Shown: one piece after another, positions 18,648-27,415 of the stretch
How positions within the stretch are numbered: position 1 is the stretch's first letter
How the letters are laid out: the number at the start of each line of letters is the position of its first letter
Assembly: GCF_000327285.1 (NCBI RefSeq)
Contig: NZ_HE998568.1
Span: forward strand, 722,786 to 786,785
Origin: Holdemania massiliensis AP2
GTDB taxonomy: Bacteria > Bacillota_I > Bacilli_A > Erysipelotrichales > Erysipelotrichaceae
Reading direction: 5' to 3'
DNA length: 64,000 nt
Translations under genes and position numbers: made by a program
Notes under the pieces: generated by a model
What the model was told of the DNA's origin: nothing
Databases searched by the model: none
What the model saw: the letters and a program-made list of their open reading frames with translations, nothing else

Positions 18648-18941
18648 GTCTGCAGCAGCGCTTTTCAAGGAAAAAGCACGCAACCCGAACAATCCTTTGG
18701 ATTCTGCCTGAAATGTCAACAAGCCACTTTGTGAGAAAATTCCAAGAACTCTCAATTTTAGGATTTCCTCAGCCTGGAAACTGAGATATCTAAAAAAATA
18801 ACCATTTTTTACCCATTTTCGGTTAAAATATTAAGAATTTTTAACATTTTTGTGTATAATAGTGTTATTGAGGTGCTGACAGCTGTCTTTTTGGTTATAA
18901 TATTTCTATCCAAGACCTGTAAAGTCAGTGTTATCACCCGA

Positions 18942-18972
18942 TTCAGTGAAAATTTTACTTATTTTCACTGAA
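18942..18972. repeat. Perfect 12-bp-arm inverted repeat upstream of the small gene
   Basis: TTCAGTGAAAAT and ATTTTCACTGAA enclose a 7-base loop, about 55 bases before the start at 19027. It is followed by A-rich, not T-rich, sequence on the plus strand, so it is more likely an operator or leader hairpin than a terminator. Confidence 0.6.
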
Positions 18973-19026
18973 AAAATGATTGTCACAGAAGAAATTGTTG
19001 GATATAATTCCAACCGGAGGAATAGT

Positions 19027-19311
19027 ATGAATAAAAGTTCAGAAATTTACGACATCGCTTGGGATCTCGCTTCGATCGTAGACAACCTGGATGATTCCGT
19101 CCTTAACGTCATTTGCAAAGGAGCTCAGGGAACAGATCCAAACGCTACCGCTTCATTGGAATTGGCTTGCAAGACACTAAAAAAGAACATCGAGCAGATG
19201 AAAGGTTTAGTTGCATCCCTGGAAGACATTACTTTCGGGCTGGAAGAACAACTGGAAGAGTTGGAATCGAACGGGACTGAGAACTCCTCATCACCGGCAA
19301 ATTTATCGTAA
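19027..19311 (+). CDS. Small acidic hypothetical protein, 94 residues
   Basis: Not recognised. The ATG has CCGGAGGAAT in front. The protein is acidic and helical, with a probable coiled coil in the second half (LKKNIEQMKGLVASLEDITFGLEEQLEELE) and a Ser/Asn-rich tail. No signal peptide or membrane segment. It stands alone, with a long leader holding a 12-bp-arm hairpin and its own strong terminator, which suggests a separately regulated product. A regulatory or scaffold role by protein-protein contact is possible; nothing more can be said. Confidence 0.65.
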   Translation: MNKSSEIYDIAWDLASIVDNLDDSVLNVICKGAQGTDPNATASLELACKTLKKNIEQMKGLVASLEDITFGLEEQLEELESNGTENSSSPANLS

Positions 19312-19360
19312 AACAGAAAGAACTGTCAGGGCTTTGCTTCGCGACAGTTCTTTTTTTCAT
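19311..19360 (+). terminator. Intrinsic terminator of the 94-residue gene
   Basis: AAAGAACTGTC pairs with GACAGTTCTTTTTTT around a loop of about 15 bases, directly after the stop codon. Confidence 0.88.
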
Positions 19361-19518
19361 CCAAATGTCTTGAATGGTTTCCCAGAAACCGGTTCTGCGG
19401 ATTCACTTTAAGCAAAGTCCCCCGAATTGAATACCATCCCTTGTTTTATTGCTGAATGTTCTTGCCAACAGACAAGAATTTCATTATAGTTATAGCCAAA
19501 TCAACAGGAGGAATCATT

Positions 19519-21138
19519 ATGCATTCACCGCAGGAAATCATGATCATCCGCCAGCTGGACCGCGATTTAGCGCTGGCCGGCGATCGACTGCACAGCCGTC
19601 AGATTTACCAACGTTCACTCTGGATCCCTGACGAAGAACATCGCAAAGCCCTGCTGGAAACTTTAGAACAGCTTTCCGTTCGGGTTGATCAGCTAAGCGA
19701 CCATGATGAAGTTTCACATTTTTTCATTCATCATTTTCATGACTGTCTGGATTTTCTGAGCTGGGAAGCGGATGATTTCTGGGCTCATCCGCAGGTTCAG
19801 CTCGGTGAAATACTGCATTCTTTAAAACAGCTCTGGTCTTCAGATCAGCGCCGCCGCAGTCTGCGGATGACGATTCTGGCCGAGCAGTGGACGGCACTGC
19901 CCGCCTGCCTGCACGCTTTGGAAGCGCGGTTTTCCGACTTGGATGAAACTGATCTGCCGCTTGTGCTTGCCCGCAGTCAGGCGCTGAAGCATCAGGCAGA
20001 ACAGATCATTCCGTTTTTGGACGAGCAGGAAGCACGGACCCGACAGGCCTTAAGTGAAGGCGTAGAAGCCTTGGCGCTTTGGATTGAATGGCTGCGCGCG
20101 GATGGCATTACAGAAAATCAGAAGATCAGATCCGATGATCAGCGGCTGAATACCGATCCGGAAGTTTACCGCCGCACGCTGGCGATGAAGCTGGGCGTAG
20201 ATCTGGACGATTTGCTTTCCTGGTATCAGGATGAAATTGAAGCGACCCGCGCCAACGTCTTTGCGATTGCCAATCGCCTGAGCGATACCCCAATCACCAC
20301 GATGGCGGAAGTCCGCGCCTTGCTGGATGACAAAGCCGGAGCTTGTGAAAGCGCCGAGGAAATGTTCCGGCGCGGGCATGAATATTTAGCCCGCGTCAAG
20401 GCTGTCAGCCGGCAGACGCTGTGGCATCCGATTGACGAGCTGTGCGATTTGACCGGTGTTCCGGAAGAGCTGCGGGATTCTTTCCCGTGGGGCGGCTACA
20501 TGGACGGCTGCCCGTATGAACGGCCGCTGCATGGCCGGATGTTTCTCAATGAAACCAACTATCCAGCTGTCAGCGACGGCTGGATCAAAGTCAACACCAT
20601 TCACGAAGCTTACTTCGGCCATCATATCCAGTTTCTGCGCGTCAACAGCGATCCGCTGCCGGAAACGATGCGCCGCGGCCCAAAAGCAGATCCGTTAATC
20701 GAGGGTACAGCACACCGCAGCGAACACGTGTATGAAACGATCTTTGCGGAGGACCCCTACTTCCCGTTGTTTACCGCTTACCGCCGGCATCATACTTCCG
20801 TGCGGATTCAGGCTGACTTGATGCTGCGGTGGGAAAATCGCCCGATCAGCGAAGCGGTGCAGCTGTATCAGGATGAACTAGGCTTCGACGTTAAAACAGC
20901 ACGCGGTCAGGTTTTGGCCCAGGAAGACATGTTCGGCTATTTCACCTGTTACTGCTATGGTTTAAAAAAGATCGAACAGCTGGAAAAGGACCTGCAGCTG
21001 CCTGCGGATGAAATGACCCGGCGGTTGCTTGCGGCCGGACAGATCAGCATGGAAAGCCTGCGCCTATTGTTAAGCTGCAGTGACGAAGCCCGCTGGTCAA
21101 TTCTGCACGATTATCCTAGCTTATATCGTTTTGCATGA
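19519..21138 (+). CDS. DUF885-family putative metallopeptidase
   Basis: Protein of 539 residues. The C-terminal half has the family signature NTIHEAYFGHHIQ, an HExxxGHH zinc site in which Phe replaces the usual Pro, then an EGTAHRSEHVYE block that likely supplies the third ligand. DUF885 proteins are related to gluzincin metallopeptidases and are thought to be cytoplasmic or exported carboxypeptidases; the substrate is unknown. No signal peptide, so it is probably cytosolic. The start at 19519 follows ACAGGAGG; an open frame begins earlier (19456) without a ribosome site. The HAD phosphatase gene starts 18 bases downstream. Confidence 0.78.
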   Translation: MHSPQEIMIIRQLDRDLALAGDRLHSRQIYQRSLWIPDEEHRKALLETLEQLSVRVDQLSDHDEVSHFFIHHFHDCLDFLSWEADDFWAHPQVQLGEILHSLKQLWSSDQRRRSLRMTILAEQWTALPACLHALEARFSDLDETDLPLVLARSQALKHQAEQIIPFLDEQEARTRQALSEGVEALALWIEWLRADGITENQKIRSDDQRLNTDPEVYRRTLAMKLGVDLDDLLSWYQDEIEATRANVFAIANRLSDTPITTMAEVRALLDDKAGACESAEEMFRRGHEYLARVKAVSRQTLWHPIDELCDLTGVPEELRDSFPWGGYMDGCPYERPLHGRMFLNETNYPAVSDGWIKVNTIHEAYFGHHIQFLRVNSDPLPETMRRGPKADPLIEGTAHRSEHVYETIFAEDPYFPLFTAYRRHHTSVRIQADLMLRWENRPISEAVQLYQDELGFDVKTARGQVLAQEDMFGYFTCYCYGLKKIEQLEKDLQLPADEMTRRLLAAGQISMESLRLLLSCSDEARWSILHDYPSLYRFA

Positions 21139-21156
21139 CGAAAAAGGAACCCGCCG

Positions 21157-21975
21157 ATGATCCGCGCCTTATTTTTTGATCTGGATGGAACCTTGCTGAC
21201 ATCCCGAAAAACGTTGGCCGATTCAACCCGAACGGCGCTGCAGCAATGTCAAAAGCAGGGCATTGGGTTGTTTCTTGCCACAGCCCGCGCTCCCCTGCTG
21301 GACAAAATGCTGGGCTGGACAGAAGCGGAGTTTCGTCTGTTTGACGGAGGAATCTATTGTAATGGAGCCTGTGAGAAGCTGAATGGACAAACACATTACA
21401 CCTTTCTTCCCGCTCCGCTTGTAACTCGCTGCGTGCAGACGGTCAATCCAATCCCTGCTTTGCACCTTGCCCTGCAGCTGCAGGAAGAACGTCACGCCTT
21501 TAACCACCCCTTAGCCGCGGCGGCTTATGGGCAGTGGGGAATCGCCCCGCAGTCCGTTGTCCCGCTGGAAGCTTCGGCTTTCTGTCAGACCGTTAAAATC
21601 CTGATCTATTTTGAAAATCTTATCGATTCAGTCACGCCGCTGCCCATTTCCCTGGTTGAATCCTGCCGTCAGATTTGTCAGGATCAGGCCAATATTTATC
21701 TGACAGATCAAGGCAAAGTGCTGCAGATCTCAAACTCCCGTACCAGCAAATATCAAAGCATTGATCATCTGCGCCGCCAGCTTGGCCTGCAGCCTGATGA
21801 AATCGCAGTCTTCGGCGATGATTGGAACGATCTGGAAATGTTGACAGGCTTTCCTCATGGTATCGTTATGGGCAATGCCGACCCTGAGCTGCGCCGCCAG
21901 ATTCGCTGTCAGACACGCAGCAATGATGAAGACGGGATTGCCTGGGCCCTGCATGAGCTGTTGGGATTAATCTGA
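21157..21975 (+). CDS. Cof-type HAD-superfamily hydrolase
   Basis: Phosphatase of 272 residues with the four HAD motifs: FFDLDGTLL (nucleophile D, acid D) near residue 6, a Thr in LFLATAR, Lys within NSRTSKYQSI, and FGDDWNDLEML. The C2-type cap marks the Cof/YidA branch that removes phosphate from sugar phosphates or flavin and pyridoxal precursors; the substrate is undetermined. It follows the DUF885 gene closely, so the two probably share a transcript. Confidence 0.87.
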   Translation: MIRALFFDLDGTLLTSRKTLADSTRTALQQCQKQGIGLFLATARAPLLDKMLGWTEAEFRLFDGGIYCNGACEKLNGQTHYTFLPAPLVTRCVQTVNPIPALHLALQLQEERHAFNHPLAAAAYGQWGIAPQSVVPLEASAFCQTVKILIYFENLIDSVTPLPISLVESCRQICQDQANIYLTDQGKVLQISNSRTSKYQSIDHLRRQLGLQPDEIAVFGDDWNDLEMLTGFPHGIVMGNADPELRRQIRCQTRSNDEDGIAWALHELLGLI

Positions 21976-22038
21976 CTTCACTTTTATAAAAACGTCTAAA
22001 TCAAAAAACTTCGGCATGAAAAATAATTTTTAAATTGT

Positions 22039-22066
22039 TTGACATCCGCCGGAAACCTGTTATACT
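22039..22066 (+). promoter_or_regulatory. Promoter of the cold-shock gene
   Basis: TTGACA at 22039-22044 and TATACT at 22061-22066 with a 16-base spacer. Transcription from here gives a leader of about 130 bases. Confidence 0.75.
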
Positions 22067-22094
22067 GAAGAAGTAATATTAAGCAATAGCTATG

Positions 22095-22158
22095 ATCGCA
22101 TATCGGGATTGTAATTATCACTCAATGTACAAAAATCCCTAAAGTTATGCGATTTTTT
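22095..22158 (+). promoter_or_regulatory. Structured leader hairpin with U-tract before csp
   Basis: ATCGCATA pairs with TATGCGAT, and inside it GGGATT pairs with AATCCC. The distal arm runs straight into six T. The form is that of an intrinsic terminator inside the 5' leader, about 45 bases before the cold-shock start. Cold-shock leaders are known to refold with temperature, so an attenuator or thermosensor is likely. Confidence 0.6.
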
Positions 22159-22202
22159 ATACCTTGAGTAGCTTCTTATTTCCACTAAAGGAGGTACTTA
22201 AA

Positions 22203-22412
22203 ATGAGTACAGGAAAAGTAAAATGGTTCAACGGTGACAAAGGCTACGGATTCATTACGGATGATCAGGGACAGGGCGATATCTTCGTTCATTTCTCAGG
22301 CATCAACGGTAATGGCTACAAGTCATTAGAAGAAGGACAGAAGGTTTCCTTCGAAGTTGAAAACGATGCGCGCAGCAATAAGTCCCGCGCAGTCAACGTA
22401 ACCGTTCTCTAA
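22203..22412 (+). CDS. Cold-shock protein (CspA/CspB family)
   Basis: Single OB-fold RNA/DNA-binding protein of 69 residues with both nucleic-acid motifs: KGYGFIT (RNP1) and DIFVHFS (RNP2), starting with GKVKWFN. It melts RNA structure and acts as an antiterminator or translation helper, most needed at low temperature. The start is set by AAAGGAGG eight to nine bases upstream; the frame opens earlier at 22164 without a ribosome site. Monocistronic, with a strong promoter, a long folded leader and an adjacent terminator. Confidence 0.95.
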   Translation: MSTGKVKWFNGDKGYGFITDDQGQGDIFVHFSGINGNGYKSLEEGQKVSFEVENDARSNKSRAVNVTVL

Positions 22413-22415
22413 AAC

Positions 22416-22440
22416 AAAAACCCGCAAGGGTTTTTTCTTT
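22416..22440 (+). terminator. Intrinsic terminator of csp
   Basis: AAAACCC-gcaa-GGGTTTTTT immediately after the csp stop. Confidence 0.9.
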
Positions 22441-22572
22441 TTGGTCAAGCCGATTCCTCTTGGCCCGCGGCTTTTGAAATTCACAGGTTCCGTTTATTTT
22501 ACCATTTAATCAATAGTATTCCCGAAGGCTTTCTGATATAATATGTAATTGAGTTTTTGAGGGGTATAGACT

Positions 22573-24057
22573 ATGAAAAGACTGGCTTTTGATAATGAAA
22601 AATATGTGCAGATGCAGTCTGCCAAAATCAAAGAACGCATCCAGCAGTTTGACAACAAGCTTTACTTGGAGTTCGGCGGCAAGCTCTTCGATGATTATCA
22701 TGCCTCCCGTGTCCTCCCGGGATTTCAGCCTGACAGCAAAATTAAAATGTTGATGGAACTGAAAGATTCCGTAGAAATCGTTATTGTCATCAATGCAACC
22801 GATATTGAAAAGAATAAAGTCCGCAGCGATTTGGGGATCACTTACGATCTGGACGTCCTGCGGCTGATCGATGCTTTCCGCAGCATCGAGCTGTATGTCG
22901 GCAGCGTCGTCATCGCCCAGTATGCCGGGCAGATTACCGCGGACCTGTTTAAGAAGAAACTGGAGAATCTCGGAATCAACGTTGTGCTGCATTATCCGAT
23001 CCCTGGTTATCCAAGCAATGTGTCCTACATTGTTTCCGATGAGGGCTACGGCAAAAACGAATACATCGAAACAACCCGTGAATTGATCGTCATCACCGCT
23101 CCGGGACCGGGCAGCGGAAAGATGGCAACCTGTCTGTCGCAGCTGTATCATGATTACAAGCGCGGCATCAAGGCGGGGTATGCCAAATTTGAAACCTTCC
23201 CGATCTGGAATCTGCCGCTGAAGCATCCAGTCAACCTGGCTTATGAAGCGGCGACTGCGGATCTGAATGATGTCAACATGATCGATCCATTCCATTTAGA
23301 AGCCTATGGTGAAACGGCGATCAACTACAATCGCGATGTGGAGGTGTTTCCGGTTTTGAATACTTTATTTGAAAAGATTGCCGGAGTTTCCCCATATAAG
23401 TCACCGACGGATATGGGCGTAAATATGGTTGGCAACTGCATCGTCGATGATGAAGCGGCGCGCCGGGCCAGCGAAGATGAAATTCTGCGCCGTTATTACC
23501 AGGCACTGTGTGATTACCGTCGGGATATGGCAACGGAGGAATCCGTTCAGAAGATCGAACTGATTATGAACCAAGCCGGAATTGTGAAGGAAGACCGCAA
23601 GGTAGTCACTGCCGCATTGCAGAAAGCGGCGGCAACCGAGGCGCCTGCGGTTGCGATTGAACTGAACGACGGCCGGATCATTACCGGCAAAACCTCCGAT
23701 TTATTGGGAGCTTCCAGCGCTGCCCTGCTGAACGCGCTGAAGGAAATCGGCGGCATCAACGACAACATTCCGCTGATCTCACCGAACGTTATCGAACCGA
23801 TTCAGAAACTGAAAGTCCAGCACCTCGGCAACCACAATCCCCGTCTGCATACCGATGAAATTCTGATTGCGCTGGCGATCGCCGCGACCAACAATCCAGT
23901 TTCCCATCTGGCGATGCAGCAGCTGAAAAAGCTGAAGGATTGCGAAGTCCATTCGACAGTTCTGCTTTCTGAAGTGGATTCTTCCACGTTTAAAAAACTG
24001 GGAATGAACCTGACCTGCGAACCGGTCTATCAGAAGAAAAAACTGTATCATCGTTGA
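22573..24057 (+). CDS. DUF1846 family protein
   Basis: Cytosolic protein of 494 residues of the DUF1846 (UPF0371) family, recognised from length and from blocks such as [39 protein letters not shown] and [24 protein letters not shown]. The PGPGSGK loop looks like a nucleotide or phosphate site. Found widely in Firmicutes, with solved structures but no settled function. GAGGGG precedes the start. It has its own terminator and is flanked by terminated genes, so it is probably monocistronic. Confidence 0.87.
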   Translation: MKRLAFDNEKYVQMQSAKIKERIQQFDNKLYLEFGGKLFDDYHASRVLPGFQPDSKIKMLMELKDSVEIVIVINATDIEKNKVRSDLGITYDLDVLRLIDAFRSIELYVGSVVIAQYAGQITADLFKKKLENLGINVVLHYPIPGYPSNVSYIVSDEGYGKNEYIETTRELIVITAPGPGSGKMATCLSQLYHDYKRGIKAGYAKFETFPIWNLPLKHPVNLAYEAATADLNDVNMIDPFHLEAYGETAINYNRDVEVFPVLNTLFEKIAGVSPYKSPTDMGVNMVGNCIVDDEAARRASEDEILRRYYQALCDYRRDMATEESVQKIELIMNQAGIVKEDRKVVTAALQKAAATEAPAVAIELNDGRIITGKTSDLLGASSAALLNALKEIGGINDNIPLISPNVIEPIQKLKVQHLGNHNPRLHTDEILIALAIAATNNPVSHLAMQQLKKLKDCEVHSTVLLSEVDSSTFKKLGMNLTCEPVYQKKKLYHR

Positions 24058-24058
24058 T

Positions 24059-24087
24059 GAAGGAGATTTCGTTCTCCTTTTTTTTCG
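24059..24087 (+). terminator. Intrinsic terminator after DUF1846
   Basis: AAGGAGA/TTCTCCTT stem with a short loop and a run of eight T, directly after the stop. Confidence 0.88.
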
Positions 24088-24161
24088 CTTGAACTGACGC
24101 CTTTTGCATGAAAAAAACATCATTCCCCAGGAAATAAGGAAAGGATGCCCATTTCGATCAT

Positions 24162-24800
24162 TTAATCTAAGATCAGCGATACCGCTTCAAGAATATTGGA
24201 CACAACCGGTTTTCCTGAGCCAGCCAAACGTTCACGGCTCTGATGGCCGCGATCAATCAAAATACATTCCCAGCCCAAAGCCTCAGCGACTTCCCAATCA
24301 TGCAAGGAATCCCCGATCATGATCATCTCCCGATCCTTCTGCGGATGATGCCGCAGCCAGGTTTGAGCTGCACTGAGCTTTTCTTTGGCGTAGATATCGG
24401 AAATACCGATTAAATCATCGAACCAGGCCGTACATCCGCATTGCTCGGTCTGTCTGCGCAGATGATCCTGCCGTGAAGCTGAAAGGATCAGCGACGGGAC
24501 TCTCTGTTCCCGCAATTTATTAATCCCCGGTTCTGCGTCCGCGAACAAACCGCAGGCAGCTGCTCGCACATGATAGCCTGCCATGTATTCCTCGGAAAGA
24601 TCCTCAAACCGTTCCCGTTTTAGATCAAAACCGACACTTCGGTAATAATCGATCACCGGAAAGGTAAACACGGACTGATATTGACCGGCGCTTTCGATAA
24701 GCGGCAAATTCCGTTGACGAAGCATGGCGTTGACTGTCTGAATACAGACCTCGACATCATCCAGCAATGTTCCATTCCAATCCCAAACCACAGTTTTCAT
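24162..24800 (-). CDS. HAD-superfamily phosphatase (phosphoglycolate phosphatase-like)
   Basis: Phosphatase of 212 residues with WDWNGTLLDD (nucleophile and acid Asp), SASRQDHL (motif II), K in YAKEKLSAA (motif III) and MIGDSLHDWEVA (motif IV). A helical C1 cap lies between the first two motifs. In bacteria such enzymes often clear 2-phosphoglycolate or other small phosphate esters; the substrate is uncertain. The frame extends to 24833, but the ATG at 24800 gives the canonical MKTVVWDWNG start. It lies just beyond the terminator of the rpoE transcript. Confidence 0.85.
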   Translation of the reverse strand: MKTVVWDWNGTLLDDVEVCIQTVNAMLRQRNLPLIESAGQYQSVFTFPVIDYYRSVGFDLKRERFEDLSEEYMAGYHVRAAACGLFADAEPGINKLREQRVPSLILSASRQDHLRRQTEQCGCTAWFDDLIGISDIYAKEKLSAAQTWLRHHPQKDREMIMIGDSLHDWEVAEALGWECILIDRGHQSRERLAGSGKPVVSNILEAVSLILD

Positions 24801-24850
24801 GGTTTTCACCAACCCTTCTATTTTGTTATGCATTCAGCCTGTCCCAAATG

Positions 24851-24876
24851 AAAAGGCAGACACCGCTGCCCTTTCA
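24851..24876 (-). terminator. Intrinsic terminator after rpoE
   Basis: On the minus strand GGCAG-cggtgt-CTGCC is flanked by AAAG and TTTTCATTT, within 30 bases of the rpoE stop. Confidence 0.7.
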
Positions 24877-24880
24877 ATTC

Positions 24881-25240
24881 CTAGAAACTTTCTTCGTTTG
24901 TTTCTTCAAACGGAATTTTTTCAACTTCCGCTTCTTCCTCGAAGCTGTCCAGTTCGTCCAGCTCGTCGTTATTGTCGTCCTCGAGAACGATCGCACTGGT
25001 ATCAAAGTGCGTTTCGTTATACGTATGCCGCGACCGCAGATCCCATTTGTTGTTGCCCAGGGAAGTAAAGCGGTTATCCAGCATCATCGAGGTGTAGAAC
25101 GAAGCAATTTTCCGCTCCGCTACATTTTCGGAATAGCCCATGATCTGAGAAACCTCATCCCACAGCTTGTTGAAGGTGACGCTGTTTTTCTTTTTGCTTA
25201 ACAGTTGGTAAGCAACATCAGTCATTGAACGATTTGACAC
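24881..25240 (-). CDS. rpoE: DNA-directed RNA polymerase delta subunit
   Basis: Firmicute-specific polymerase accessory subunit that speeds recycling and tightens promoter selectivity. The 119 residues divide into the folded HARE-HTH-like N-domain (about 1-75: MTDVAYQLL...VTFNKLWDEVSQIMGY...RFTSLGNNKWDLR) and a strongly acidic disordered tail (DDNNDELDELDSFEEEAEVE). It starts with GTG preceded by AAAGGA, 17 bases after argS. The argS-rpoE neighbourhood is a known Firmicute arrangement and ends at a terminator. Confidence 0.94.
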   Translation of the reverse strand: MSNRSMTDVAYQLLSKKKNSVTFNKLWDEVSQIMGYSENVAERKIASFYTSMMLDNRFTSLGNNKWDLRSRHTYNETHFDTSAIVLEDDNNDELDELDSFEEEAEVEKIPFEETNEESF

Positions 25241-25257
25241 TTTGAAACAGTCCTTTC

Positions 25258-26904
25258 TTACATTTTTTCCGGTGCGCTGACGCCAATCAAAGTCAAGGCG
25301 TTGCGCAGAGTCATTTCAGAAGCCTTCACCAACGCCAGACGTTGAGCGCTCAGTTCCAGATTTGTTCTGTCCAGGACTTTGCAGTCGGCATAGAACGTGT
25401 GGAACAGCTGCGCCAAACGGGTGATATAATTGCACATTTTGTGCGGCTGGCGGGTTTTGGCGGCATCCGCTACTGCGGATGCAAACTCATTGATATGCTT
25501 AAGCAGATCGAGTTCCTTTTCATGGGTGATCAATTCATAATGATCCGCAAGGGTGATGTCCTCCCCCGAACGCAGGATCGAACACATCCGTGCATGCGCG
25601 TATTGGGCATAATAGACCGGGTTTTCGTTAGTCTGCTTCTTCGCCATGTCGATATCAAAATCCATGTGCGTATCCGCAGCGCGGGAAACGAAGAAATACC
25701 GAACGGCATCGACGCCCGCTTCCTCAACCAGATCCTTTAAAGCAACCGCTTTGCCGGTCCGCTTGGACATCTTAAACTCTTCACCGTCTTTGACCATCCG
25801 GGCCATCTGGATGATATCCACTTCCAAATCGTCCTTGTTTTTGCCCAGCGACTGCACCGCTGCTTTTAAGCGGGCGATGTAGCCGTGATGATCTGCTCCG
25901 AAGAAATCGATCAGCTTATCATAGCCACGATCAAACTTATCAACATGGTATGCGATATCCGGTGTCAGATACGTATAGCTGCCGTCGCTTTTGACAAGCA
26001 CACGGTCTTTATCATCACCGAAATCGGTTGTTCTTAACCACAGAGCGCCTTCGCTTTCATACGTCATGCCCTGCGCTTTTAACGTAGTCAGTGCTTTGTC
26101 CACCATGCCGCGGTCATAAATGCTCTGTTCACTGGTCCAGACATCAAATTCAACGCCGAAGGCCGCCAGATCGGCTTTCAGCTTCGCTAACTCGGCCTGC
26201 AGTCCTTGTTGGCGGAAGAAGGAATAAGTTTCTGCTTTATCCTTATGCGCCAGCTCTTCGCCGTATTCCTGTTTCAGATCCTGAGCGATTTTAATTAAAT
26301 CCGGGCCGTGATAGCCATCTTCCGGCACCTCGGCTTCAACGCCGCACGCCTGCAGATAACGCGCCTGCAGCGACAGCGCCATATTGCGGATCTGGTTGCC
26401 GGCATCGTTGACATAGTATTCCCGCGTGACATCATAGCCCGCGAATTTCATCAGCCGCGTAACGGAATCGCCCATGGCCGCCCCCCGGGCATGACCCGGA
26501 TGCAGATCACCCGTCGGATTGGCTGAAACGTATTCCACGTCCACCTTTAATCCTTGGCCGGCGTCCGAACGGCCGTAGTTTTCATTTTCCTGCAGTACGA
26601 CGCCGATCACGGAAGCCAGACTTGCGCTCTCCATGAAGAAGTTGATAAATCCCGGGCCTGCGATTTCACATTTGGCGATCGAGCCCTGCTTCAAATCCAA
26701 ATGGTCGATCAGCTGCTGCGCAATCATCCGCGGATTCTGATGAAGCTGCTTGGTCAGCCGCATCGCTGTGTTGGTTGAATAATCGCCGTGGATCTTTTCT
26801 TTTGGAATTTCAATGACGACGTCATCATTTTTTAAATCGAAATCAAACGCCTGTTTTACAGCATTCATGATGCAGTTTTTGAGATTCGTTTCAATTTGAT
26901 TCAC
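25258..26904 (-). CDS. argS: Arginyl-tRNA synthetase
   Basis: Class I synthetase of 548 residues charging tRNA-Arg. The N-terminal additional domain (about 1-110) is followed by the HIGH-type motif HPGHARG within VSANPTGDLHPGH, the KMSKS-type motif KMSKRTGKAV, and the DALR anticodon-binding domain at the C-terminus. It starts with GTG seven bases after AAGGAGG, overlapping the upstream DUF1934 stop by four bases (GTGA), so translation is coupled. Cotranscribed with rpoE. Confidence 0.96.
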   Translation of the reverse strand: MNQIETNLKNCIMNAVKQAFDFDLKNDDVVIEIPKEKIHGDYSTNTAMRLTKQLHQNPRMIAQQLIDHLDLKQGSIAKCEIAGPGFINFFMESASLASVIGVVLQENENYGRSDAGQGLKVDVEYVSANPTGDLHPGHARGAAMGDSVTRLMKFAGYDVTREYYVNDAGNQIRNMALSLQARYLQACGVEAEVPEDGYHGPDLIKIAQDLKQEYGEELAHKDKAETYSFFRQQGLQAELAKLKADLAAFGVEFDVWTSEQSIYDRGMVDKALTTLKAQGMTYESEGALWLRTTDFGDDKDRVLVKSDGSYTYLTPDIAYHVDKFDRGYDKLIDFFGADHHGYIARLKAAVQSLGKNKDDLEVDIIQMARMVKDGEEFKMSKRTGKAVALKDLVEEAGVDAVRYFFVSRAADTHMDFDIDMAKKQTNENPVYYAQYAHARMCSILRSGEDITLADHYELITHEKELDLLKHINEFASAVADAAKTRQPHKMCNYITRLAQLFHTFYADCKVLDRTNLELSAQRLALVKASEMTLRNALTLIGVSAPEKM

Positions 26905-27296
26905 GCTTCTGCCTCCTTAAAAAACCATTCAATCTGAAAACGGTCAGACGGCTGTCCGGCTTCGCCGATTTCATAGGCGACGCGCCAACAGTCGTCATTC
27001 TGTTCCAGTAGAGTCGTAAGATTGCCGATTTCAAAAACCCCGAATTCTGTCTGAATGCGGGATACAGATCGCTGGTGAAGGACTAATAACATCGTCGTTG
27101 CCGTTTCACCCTGGCGTTGGATCGTTATGCTTGTGCTGTGTATTTCAACCCGGACCGGACACCCGGCAGAACCGCCTTCCGTATAGAACAGCTGATTCCC
27201 GCCGACGATCTCCCCGATCCCCTCACTCAGGCATTCCTTCTGCCCGGTATTGAGATCTGTGCGGATAACGCGAACTCGTTTTGCTTTTGAAATCAT
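26901..27296 (-). CDS. DUF1934 (YwiB-like) protein
   Basis: Small beta-rich protein of 131 residues, recognised as DUF1934 by its position directly upstream of argS, as for ywiB in Bacillus, and by its lipocalin-like string of beta strands (FGVFEIGNLTTLL...WRVAYEI). Function unknown. The frame is open to 27392, but AAAGGAA before the ATG at 27296 sets the start. The stop overlaps the argS start by four bases. Confidence 0.78.
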   Translation of the reverse strand: MISKAKRVRVIRTDLNTGQKECLSEGIGEIVGGNQLFYTEGGSAGCPVRVEIHSTSITIQRQGETATTMLLVLHQRSVSRIQTEFGVFEIGNLTTLLEQNDDCWRVAYEIGEAGQPSDRFQIEWFFKEAEA

Positions 27297-27415
27297 GTTT
27301 CTTTTTCCTTTATTCCCTATGATTATAACGGTTGTCGAATAGTTGTCAATAGTCAATTTCAATAAGTTTAAAATTCTTTCTACAGGCCACAATAATCTTA
27401 CTGAGGTGAGAAGCG

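Larger units (their letters stand above)
18590..19026. other. Long intergenic region upstream of fba and the 94-residue gene
   Basis: AT-rich divergent gap of 437 bases. It contains the aldolase promoter, two plus-strand TATAAT boxes (near 18856 and 18898), and a perfect 12-bp-arm hairpin at 18942-18972. The leader of the small gene could exceed 100 bases. No open frame with a ribosome site was found apart from the genes listed, and I recognise no riboswitch. Confidence 0.4.
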
